Below, piece by piece: positions 47,898 to 57,767 of a DNA stretch of 64,000 bases; the stretch's first letter is position 1; each line of letters opens with the position of its first letter. The stretch comes from Hyperoodon ampullatus (Eukaryota > Chordata > Mammalia > Artiodactyla > Ziphiidae), in NCBI GenBank assembly GCA_949752795.1, contig CATKHW010000009.1:1798001-1862000 (forward strand), written 5' to 3'. The translations under genes and the position numbers were made by a program. The notes under the pieces are model-generated. The model did not search any database. It saw nothing but the letters and a program-made list of their open reading frames with translations, and was not told where the DNA came from.

Positions 47898-49635
47898 GGC
47901 CAAACAGGACGTATGCGTTATCTCCTGAATATATTCAGGAGAAAACGCATACGTCCTGTTTGGCCAAGTGCATCATTGTCGAAGTTGTGCCCCTCTTCCT
48001 GCGCTTTAAAGGCGATTCCAATGTACCTCTTGAAATCTGTTTCCTGCTATCCTGGCTCGCTTTCAAGTGCGCCTCGTTGCCTTCCCTGAACAGATTTTTG
48101 GATGATAGTTTTCCTTTATTACTCTGCCCGTTTGTGAATTGCTGTGCCCCTGGGCTCCATTTCTCAACTCGTTTTTTGTGAGCTGACCGCAAGTCCAAAA
48201 TTTTGGTTCAGGACCTATACTGGTTCCCAGCGAGTGGCTGAGACTTTGATTAATTCTTCTTCCTGCTGGGAAATTAGAGTGACATGTGCCCGTCCAAATG
48301 TCTCTCAGCTACTCTCTCATTGGTTCTCCATATTTCCTTTCATCCTCTGAAAATTGGCAACATGTGAGAACCAGGAGGTTAAAGGGGCTGTCTCTCCAAG
48401 TTGGGAGATTGATAGTAAAGCAGTTGGAAATTCAAACCGGAGCACCCGGAGAGTGACTATTAGTTGAGTTGTAAAAACCTTTTGTATTCACAGTGTCTCC
48501 ATTCTCTAGGTTTCCCATACATGTTATACCTGTAGTAGTATTCCCTTCAACCTGGAGAGTTGGCACCATTGGAATGTGTGCCACGCATTATTGCTTTAAA
48601 TGGTCTGCATTTGCTCACCGAATCTCACCAATCCTCTCAGTCACAAGTGTCCTGCCTTATGCCACATCCAGCTGTCATTGTAGATAGCGTCATTATAGAT
48701 TTCATCAGAGCCCCTGAAGGAATTGTATAGAATTTCCTAATTTTTTTGTTTTGTTTTTGAAATTCCTTTTTATAGTGGGTTTGAGCTGATTCTCACTGCC
48801 ATGTTTCTGCCAGTCTAGACACACTTGATTCCCTGATGGAGACATATCAATACATAAGTTTTAAGATTCTTACTAGTCAGATATATTCCTCTGCGGGAAA
48901 TATGGGGTTTTGCGTACTTATCACTGAGGAAGGTGTAGGGATTGACTCTTCCGTAGTTGGTTTTTGGAACGGTACCTGTACTAATATGAAACTCTGGTTT
49001 TATGCATCACGCCACCTCTCCTTCCACCTTAAGCAGGCATAAGAGTGTTTTCTAAATGTGAGACTCTGTTGTCTTTCCTAACTCAGTTCATGTGTAGCCA
49101 TGTTTACAGGACCTTCATAAGTGATATCTTATGATAAGTTTCTTTTTCTCTGTGACTCATTTCACTTAGAATCATCGTACCTGAATCCACTCATTTTGCT
49201 GCTACTGGCCTTATGACTTTGATTTCATGGCTGATGGATATTCCATCGTACGTAAGTACCACAATTTCTTGCACCATTTTTGTCTTTCCTGGGATATTTC
49301 AGGTGTACCCAAGTTGAGGTTCTTGTAAGCAGTGCAGCCCTAAATTTTGAGGTGGCTCTGTCTTATTGATTTTCAGTTTTCCAAAGGTATATTCCCTACA
49401 CTGGAAGTGCCCGTGTCTCTGTAGCTCTGTTGTTTACTTGTTTTAGGGAACACAATGCACTCCTCCAGAGAGGCAGATGGCAATTTACATTCCGCCCATC
49501 AGCATAATTAGGCTCCCTCTTCTCCATTGCCTGTCTTGCCTTTCTGGTTTTTACATATTTTGCGGATGTCCCTTTTGTCTGGTGGGAAGTGATACTGCTT
49601 TGTAGTGCAGATTTGCATTGCCCGCTTGCTTGCTT
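47898..49635 (+). repeat. Satellite monomer, duplication copy B, unit 1
   Basis: 1,738 bp, palindrome 47,898-47,965 identical to that at 42,690. In the stretches read base by base, the whole unit differs from its partner at only a couple of positions. Confidence 0.96.
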
Positions 49636-51370
49636 GGCCAAAAAGGGCTTATGCGTTTTCTCCTGAATATATTCAGGAGAAAACGCATATGCATGTTTGG
49701 CCACGTGCATCATTGTCGAAGTTGTGCCCCTCTTCCTGTGCTTTAAAGGCGATTCCAATGTGCCTCTTGAAATCTGTTTCCTGCTATTCTGGCTTGCTTT
49801 CAAGTCTGCCCTGTTGCCTTCCCTCAACAGATTTTTGGACGATAGTTTTCCTTTATTACTCTGCCCGTTTGTGAATTGCTGTGCCCCTGAGCTCCATTTC
49901 TCAACTCGTTTTTTGTGAGCTGACCGCAAGTCCAAAATTTTGGTTCAGGACCTATACTGTTTCCCGGCGGGTGGCTGAGACTTTGATTAATTCTTCTTCC
50001 TGCTGAGAAATTAGAGTGACATGTGCCCGTCCAAATGTCTCTCAGCTACTCTCTCATTGGTTCTCCATATTTCCTTTCATCCTCTGCCAATTGGCAACAT
50101 GTGAGAACCAGGAGGTTAAAGGGTCTGTCTCTCCAAGTTGGGAGACTGATAGTAAAGCAGTTGGAAATTCAAACCAGAGCACCAGGAGAGGGACTATTAG
50201 TTGAGTTGTAAAAACCTTTTGTATTCACAGTGTGTCCATTCTCTAGGTTTCCAATACATGTTATACCTGTAGTAGTATTCCCTTCCACCTGGAGAGTTTG
50301 GACCCTTGGAATGTGTGCCACGCATTATTGCTTTAAATGGTCTGCATTTGCTCACCGAATCTCACCAATCCTCTCAGTCCCAAGTGTCCAGCCTTATGCC
50401 ACATCCAGCTGTCGTTGTAGATAAGGGCATTCCGAGTTTAATGAGAGACCCTGAAGGAATTGTAAAGGATTTCCCTGATTTTTTGTTTTGTTTGTGAAAT
50501 TCCTTTTTAGAATGTGTTTGAGCTGATTCTCACTGCCATGTTTATGCGAGTCTAGACACACTTGATTCCCTTACGGAGACATATCAATACATAGGTTTTA
50601 AGATTTATACTAGTCAGATATTTTCCTCTGTGGGAAGTATGGGGTTTTGAGTCCCTACCCCTTAGGAAGTTGTAGGTCTTTTCTACTCCGTAGTTGGTTT
50701 TTGGAACGGTACATGTACTAATATCAAACTCTGGTTTTATGCATCACCCCACCTCTCCTTCCCCCTTAAGCAGGCATAAGAGTTTTTTCTCAATGTGAGA
50801 GTCTGTTCTCTTTCTTAACTCACTTCATGTGTAGCCATGAACAGGACCTTCATAAGTGATATCTTATGATAAGTTTCTTTTTCTCTGTGACTCATTTCAC
50901 TTAGAATCATCGTACCTGAATCCACTCATTTTGCTGCTACTTGCCTTATGACATTGATTTCATGGCTGAGGGATATTCCATCATACGTAAATACCACAAT
51001 TTCTTGAACCATTTTAATCTTTCCTGGGGTATTTCAGGTGTACCCAAGTTGAGGTTCTTGTAAGCAGTGCAGCCCTAAATTTTGGGGTGGCTCTGTCTTA
51101 TTGACTTTCAGTTTGCCCAAGGTATATTCCCTAGACTGTAAGTGCCCTTGGCTCTGTAGCTCTGTTTTTTATTTGTTTTAGGGAACACAATGCACTCCTC
51201 CTGAGAGGCAGTTGGCAATTTACATTCCGCCCATTAGCATAACTAGGCTCCCTCTTCTCCAGGGCCTGTCTTGCCTTTCTGGTTTTTACATATTTTGCAG
51301 ATGTCCCTTTTGTCTGGTGGGAAGTGATACTGCTTTGTAGTGCAGATTTGCATTGCCCGCTTGCTTGCTT
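49636..51370 (+). repeat. Satellite monomer, duplication copy B, unit 2
   Basis: 1,735 bp, palindrome 49,636-49,702 identical to the imperfect one at 44,428. The unit's partner is 5,208 bp upstream. Confidence 0.96.
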
Positions 51371-53104
51371 GGCCAAACAGGGCTTATGCGTTTTCTCCTG
51401 AATATATTCAGGAGAAAACGCATACGTCCTGTTTGGCCAAGTGCATCATTGTCGAAGTTGTGCCCCTCTTCCTGCGCTTTAAAGGCGATTCCAATGTACC
51501 TCTTGAAATATGTTTCCTGTTATTCTGGCTCGCTTTCAAGTCTGCCTCGTTGCCTTTCCTGAACAGATTTTTGGATGATAGTTTTCCTTTATTAATCTGC
51601 CCGTTTGTGAATTGCTGTGCCCCTGAGCTCCATTTTTCAACTCGTTTTTTGTGAGCTGACCCCAAGTCCAAAATTTTGGTTCAGGACCTATACTGGTTCC
51701 CGGCGGATGGCTGAGACTTTGAATAATTCTTATTCCTGCCGGGAAATTAGAGTGACATGTGCCCGTCCAAATGTCTAACAGCTACTCTCTCATTGTTTCT
51801 CCATCTTACCTTTCATCCTCTGCCAATTGGCAACATGTGAGAACCAGGAGGTTAAAGGGGCTGTCTCTCCAAGTTGGGAGATTGATAGTAAAGCAGTTGG
51901 AAATTCAAACCGGATCACCGAAGAGGGACTATTAGTTGAGTTGTAAAAACCTTTTGTATTCACAGTGTGTCCATTCTCTAGGTTTCCTGTACATGTTATA
52001 GCTGTAGTAGTATTCCCTTCAACCTGGAGAGTTGGGACAATTGGAATGTGTGCCACGCATTATTGCTTTAAATGGTCTGCATTTGCTCACCGAATCTCAC
52101 CAATCCTCTCAGTCCCAAGTGTCCAGACTTATGCCACATCCAGCTGTCATTGTAGATAGGGTCATTATAGATTTCATCAGAGACCCTGCAGGAATTGTAA
52201 AGAATTTTCCTATATTTTTGTTTTGTTTTTTAAATTCCTTTTTAGAGTGGGTTTGAGCAGATTCTCACTGCCATGTTTCTGCTAGTCTAGACACACTTGA
52301 TTCCCTGATGGAGACATATCAATACATAGGTTTTAAGATTCTTACTAGTCAAATATATTCCTCTGCGGGAAATATGGGGTTTTGCGTCCTTTTCACTGAG
52401 GAAGGTTTAGGGATTGACTCTTCCGTAGTTGGTTTTTGGAACGGTACCTGTACTAATATCAAACTCTGGTTTTATGTATCACCCCACCTCTCCTTCCCCC
52501 TTAAGCAGACATAAGAGTATTTTCTAAATGTGAGACTCTGTTCTCTTTCCTAACTCAGTTCATGTGTAGCCATGTTTACAGGACCTTCATAAGTGATATC
52601 TTATGATAAGTTTCTTTTTCTCTGTGACTTATTTCACTTATAATCATCGTACCTGAATCCACTCATTTTGCTGCTACTGGCCTTATGACTTTGATTTCAT
52701 GGCTGAGGGATATTCCATTGTATGTAAGTACCACAATTTCTTGAACCATTTTTGTCTTTCCTGGGATATTTCAGGTGTACGCAAGTTGAGGTTCTTGTAA
52801 GCAGTGCAGCCCTAAATTTTGAGGTGATTCTGTCTTATTGATTTTCAGTTTTCCAAAGGTATATTCCCTAGACTGGAAGTGCCCGTGTCTGTACCTCTGT
52901 TGTTCCCTTTTTTAGGGAACACAATGCACTCCTCCAGAGAGGCAGTTGGCAATTTACATTCCGCCCATCAGCATAACTAGGCTCCCTCTTCTCCAGGGCC
53001 TGTCTTGCCTTTCTGGTTTTTACATATTTTGCGGATGTCCCTTTTGTCTGTTGGGAAGTGATACTGCTTTGTAGTGCAGATTTGCATTGCCCGCTTGCTT
53101 GCTT
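51371..53104 (+). repeat. Satellite monomer with right breakpoint of 5.2 kb duplication
   Basis: 1,734 bp. Palindrome 51,371-51,438 identical to that at 46,163. The match to copy A ends in 52,101-52,126; after GTGTCCAG this unit reads ACTTATGCCACATCC while the copy A equivalent reads CCTTATGCCAAATC. A CTGCC for CCGCC difference near 51,540 separates the copies. Confidence 0.96.
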
Positions 53105-54798
53105 GGCCAAACAGGGCGTATGCGTTTTCTCCTGAATATATTCAGGAGAAAACACATACGCCCTGTTTGGCCAAGTGCATCATTGTCGAAGTTGTGCCCC
53201 TCTTCCTGTGCTTTAAAGGCGATTCCAATATACCTCTTGAAATCTGTTTCCTGCTATTCTGGCTCGCATTCAAGTCTGCCTCGTTGCCTTACCTCAACAG
53301 ATTTTTGGACGATAGTTTTCTTTTATTACTCGCCCCTTTGTGAATTGCTGTACCCCTGAGCTCCATTTTTCAACTCGTTTTTTGTGAGCTGACCGCAAGT
53401 CCAAAATTGTGGTTCAGGACCTCTACTGGTTCCCGGCGGTAGGCTGAGACTTTGATTAATTCTTCTTCCTGTCGGGAAATTAGAGTGACATATGCCGTCC
53501 AAATGTCTCTCAGCTACTCTCTCATTGGTTCTCCATCATACCTTTCATCATCTGCCAATTGGCAACATGTGAGAACCAGGAGGTTAAAGGGGATGTCTCT
53601 CCAAGTTGGGAGATTGATAGTAAAGCAGTTGGAAATTCAAACCGGAGCACCAGGAGAGGGACTATTAGTTGAGTTTTAAAAACCTTTTGTATTCACAGTG
53701 TGTCCATTCTCTAGGTTTCCCATACATGTTATAGCTGTAGTAATATTCCCTTCAACCTGGAGAGTTGGGACCCTTGGAATGTTTCCCACGCATTATTGCT
53801 TTAAATGGTCTGTATTTGCTCACCGAATCTCACCAATCTTCTCAGTCCCAAGTGTCCTGCCTTATGCCACATCCAGCTGTCATTGTAGATAGGGTGATTC
53901 CAGGTTTCATCAGAGCCCCTGAAGGAATTGTAAAGAATTTCCCTGTTTCATCTTATTCTCACTGCCATGATTCTGCTAGTGTAGACACACTTGATTCCCT
54001 GATGGAGACATATCAATACATAGGTTTTAAGATTCTTACTAGTCAGATATATTCCTCTGTGGGAAATATGGGGTTTTGAGACCCTTTCACTGAGGAAGAT
54101 ATAGGGCTTGTCTCTTCCGTAGTTCGTTTTAGGAACGGTACCTGTACTAATATCAAACTCTGGTTTTATGCATCACCCCACCTCTCCTTCCCCCTTAAGC
54201 AGGCATAAGAGTATTTTCTAAATGTGAGACTCTGTTCTCTTTCCTAAATCAGTTCATGTGTAGCCATGTTTACAGGACCTTCATAAGTGATATCTTATGA
54301 TAAGTTTCTATTTCTCTGTGACTTATTTCAATTAGAATCATCGTAAATGAATCTACTCCTTTTGCTGCTACTGGCATTATGACATTGATTTTATGGCTGA
54401 GGGATATTCCATCGTATGTAATAACACAATTTCTTCAACCATTTTTGTCTTTCCAGGGATATTTTAGGTGTACCCAAGTTGAGGTTCTTGTAAGCAGTGC
54501 AGCCCTAAATTTGGGGTGGCTCTGTCTTATTGATTTTCAGTTTTCCCAAGGTATATTCCCTAGACTGGATGTGCACTTTGCTCTGTAGATCTGTTGGTTA
54601 CTTGTTTTAGGTAACACAATGCACTCCTCCAGAGAGGCAGTTGGCAATTTACATCCCGCCCATCAGCATACCTATGCTCCCAGTTCTAAAGGCCCTGTGT
54701 TGCCTTTCTAGGTTTTACAAATTTTGTGGATGTCTCTTTTTCTGGTGGGAAGTGATACTGCTTTGTAGTGCAGATTTGCATTGCCCGCTTGCTTGCTC
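53105..54798 (+). repeat. Satellite monomer, ~39 bp deletion variant
   Basis: 1,694 bp. Palindrome 53,105-53,172 is compensated at position 8 (C with G) and mismatched once (ACACATACG in the right arm). The deletion is at about 53,946-53,950, at the same site as in the 30,601 and 39,257 units. The adjoining bases differ (CATCTTATTC instead of GAGCTGATTC). Confidence 0.95.
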
Positions 54799-56535
54799 GG
54801 CCAAAAAGGGGGTATGCGTTTTCTTCTGAATATATTCAGGAGAAAACGCATACCCCCTTTTTAACCCATTGCATCATTGTCGAAGTTGTGCCCCTCTTCC
54901 TGTGCTTTAAAGGCAATTCCAATGTACCTCTTGAAATCTGATTCATGCTATTCTGGTTCCCTTTCAAGTCCACCCCGTTGCCTTCCCTCAACCGATTTTT
55001 GGATGATTGTTGTCCGTTGTTACTCTGCCAGTTTGTGAATTGCTGTGCCCCTGAGCTCCATTTTTCAACTCGTTTTTTTGAGCTGACCGCAAGTCCAAAA
55101 TTTTGGTTCAGGACCTATACTGGTTCCCGGCGGGTGGCTGAGACTTTGGTTAATTCTTCTTACTGCCGGGAAATTAGAGTGACATGTGCCCGTCCAAATG
55201 CCTAACAGCTACTCTCTCATTGATTCTCCCTCTTCCCTTTCATCCTCTGCCAAATTGGCAACCTGTGCGAACCAGGAGGTTAAAGGGGATGTCTCTCCAT
55301 GTTGGGAGATTGATAGTAAAGCAGTTGGAAAATCAAACTGGAGCACAAGGAGAGGGATTATTAGTGGAGATTTAGAAACATTTCGTATTCACAGTGGGTC
55401 CATTCTCTAGGTTTCCTGTACATGTTATAACTGTAGTAGTATTCCCTTCAACATGGAGAATTGGGACCCGTGGAATGTGTGCCACGCATTATTGCTTTAA
55501 ATGGTCTGCATTTGCTCACCGAATCTCACCAATCCTCTCAGTCCCAAGTGTCCAGCCTTATGCCACATCCAGCTTTCGTTGTACATATGGTCATTCCAGG
55601 TTTCATCAGAGACCCTGAAGGAATTGTAAAGGAGTTCCCTGATTTTTTGTTTTGTTTGTGAAATTCCTTTTTAGAATGGGTTTGAGTTGAGTCTCACTGC
55701 CATCTTTATGCGAGTCTAAACACACTTGATTCCCTTACGGAGACATATCAATACATAGGTTTTAAGATTTTTACTAGTCAGATTTTTTCCTTTGCGGGAA
55801 TATGGGATTTTGAGTCCCTTTCACTTAGGAAGTTTTAGGTCTTTTCTACCCCGTTGTTGGTTTTTGGAACGGTACATGTACTAATATCAAACTCTGGTTT
55901 TATGCATCACCCCACCTCTCCTTCCCCCTTAAGCAGGCATAAGAGTTTTTTTCTCAATATGAGAGTCTGTTGGCTTTCCTAACTCACTTCATGTGTAGCC
56001 ATGTTTACAGGACCTTCATAAGTGATATCTTATGATAAGTTTCTTTTTCTCTGTGACTTATTTCACTTAGAATCATCGTAACTGAATCCACTCCTTTTGC
56101 TGCTACTGGCCTCATGATATTGATTTCATGGCTGAGGGATATTCCATCATACGTAAATACCACAATTTCTTGAACCATTTTTGTCTTTCCTGGGATATTT
56201 CAGGTGTACCCAAGTTGAGGTTCTTGTAAGCAGTGCAGTTCTAAATGGTGGGGTGACTCTGTCTTATTGATTTTCAGTTTTCCAAGGTATATTCCTTAGA
56301 CTGGAATGGCCCTTGGCTCTGTAGCTTTGTTGTTTACTTGTTGTAGGGAACACAATGCACTCCTCCATAGAGGCAGTTGGCAATTTACATCCTGCCCATC
56401 AGCATAACTAGGCTCCCTCTTCTCCAGGGCCTGTCTTGCCTTTCTGGTTTTTACACATTTTGTGGATGTCCCTTTTGACCGGTGGGAAGTGATACTTCTT
56501 TGTAGTGCAGATTTGCATTGCCCGTTTCCTTGCTT
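54799..56535 (+). repeat. Satellite monomer, core array
   Basis: 1,737 bp. Palindrome 54,799-54,866 has five consecutive G on the left and five C on the right; arm position 13 is changed from C to G with a matching change opposite. The right end is AACC, uncompensated. Carries the GATTCATGCTATTCTGG variant also found in the 32,301 unit. Confidence 0.95.
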
Positions 56536-57767
56536 GGCCAAAAAGGACGTATGCGTTTCTCCTGAATATATTCAGGAGAAAACGCATACGTCCTTTTTGG
56601 CCAAGTGCATCATTGTTGAAGTTGTGCCCCTGTTCCTGTGCTTTAAAGGCAATTCCAATGTACCTCTTGAAATCTGATTCCTGCTATTCTGGCTCTCTTT
56701 CAAGTCTGCCCCTTTGCCTTCTCTCAACAGATTTTTGGAAGATTGTTGTCCTTTATTACTCTGCCATTTTGTGAATTGCTGTGCCCTGAGCTCCATTATT
56801 CAACTCGTTTTTGTGAGCTGACGTCAAGTCCAAAATTTCGTTTCAGGACCTATATTGGTTCCCGGTGGGTGGCTGAGACTTTGGTTAATTCTTCTTCCTG
56901 CCGGTAAATTAGAGTGACATGTGCCCATCCAAATGCCTAACAGCTAATCTCTCATTGGTTCTCCCTCTTCCCTTTCATCCTCTGCCAATTTGGCAACCTG
57001 TGCGAACCAGGAGTTTAAAGGGGCTGTCTCTCCAAGTTGGGAGATTGATAGTAAAGCAGTTGGAAACTCAAACCCGAGCACCAGGATAGGGACTATTTGT
57101 TGAGTTTTAGAATCCTTTCGTATTCACAGTGTGTGCATTCTCTACGTTTCCCATACATGTTATAACTGTAGTGATATTCCCTTTTACCTGGTGAGTTGGG
57201 ACCCATGGAATTGTTGGCATGCATTATTGCTTTAAACGGTCTGCATTTTCTCGTTCAATCTCACCAATCCTCTCAGTCAAAAGTGTCCAGACTTATTTCT
57301 CATCCAGCTGTCATTGTAGATAGGGTCATTCCAGGTTTCATCAGAGCCCCTAAATGAATGGTATAGAATTTCCCTGTTTTTTTGTTTTGTTTTTGAAAAT
57401 CATTTATATAATGAGGTTGAGCTGATTTTCACTGACGTGTTTATGCCGGTCTAGACACATTTGATTCCCTTATGGATACATATCAATACATAGGTATTAA
57501 GATTCTTACTAGTCAGATATATTCCTCTGCGGGAATAGGGCTGTTGATTCCCGTTCACTGAGGAAGGAGTAGCTCTTGTCTATTCTGTATTTGGATTATG
57601 CAACGGTACCTGTGCTAATATCAAACTCTGGTTTTGTGCATCTCCCCACTTCTCCTTTCCCCTTAAGCAGGCATATGTATGATTTCTAAATGTGAGACTC
57701 TGTTCTCTTTCCTAATTCAGTTCATGTGTAGCCATGTTTACATTTCCTTCATAAGTGATATCTTATG
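56536..57767 (+). repeat. Truncated satellite monomer, minisatellite-flank type
   Basis: 1,232 bp, cut short at ATATCTTATG (57,758-57,767), where minisatellite array 2 begins. Palindrome 56,536-56,602 has the compensated A with T at position 12 and lacks one T in the left arm. From about 57,100 on it matches the 1-824 piece and the 14,787 unit (TTAGAATCCTTTC, AACGGTCTGCATTTTCTC, GTTTATGCCGGTCTAGACAC) more than its upstream neighbours. Confidence 0.94.

Larger units (their letters stand above)
41685..52126 (+). repeat. Direct tandem duplication of three satellite monomers (2 x 5,208 bp)
   Basis: Copy A runs from 41,685-41,710 to 46,893-46,918 and copy B from there to 52,101-52,126. Palindrome starts give the same offset three times: 42,690/47,898, 44,428/49,636 and 46,163/51,371 all differ by 5,208 bp. 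I noticed fewer than ten differences (for example near 42,409/47,617, 42,490/47,698, 44,262/49,470, 44,279/49,487 and 46,339/51,547). This is far more similar than any two neighbouring monomers, so the event is recent. Confidence 0.96.

Noticed and set aside
30410..56350. TTAGGG-containing strings as telomere repeats
   Set aside because: Only a single TTTTAGGGAAC per monomer, never in tandem.
28863..56602. Palindrome as a microRNA precursor or a rho-independent terminator
   Set aside because: The stem has no loop spacer and lies in untranscribed-looking satellite. A bacterial-type terminator does not apply here, and nothing in the sequence shows processing.
28832..56796. Open frames of about 60-180 codons recurring in each satellite monomer
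   Set aside because: Recurrence reflects the tandem repeat. The frames are broken in many monomers by indels and stops, and both strands are open at once across the palindrome.
26297..57767. CENP-B box in the satellite (centromere identity)
   Set aside because: Reading the monomer on both strands, I found no match to the TTCG-N4-A-N2-CGGG core; a few TTCG and CGGG strings occur but not at the right spacing.
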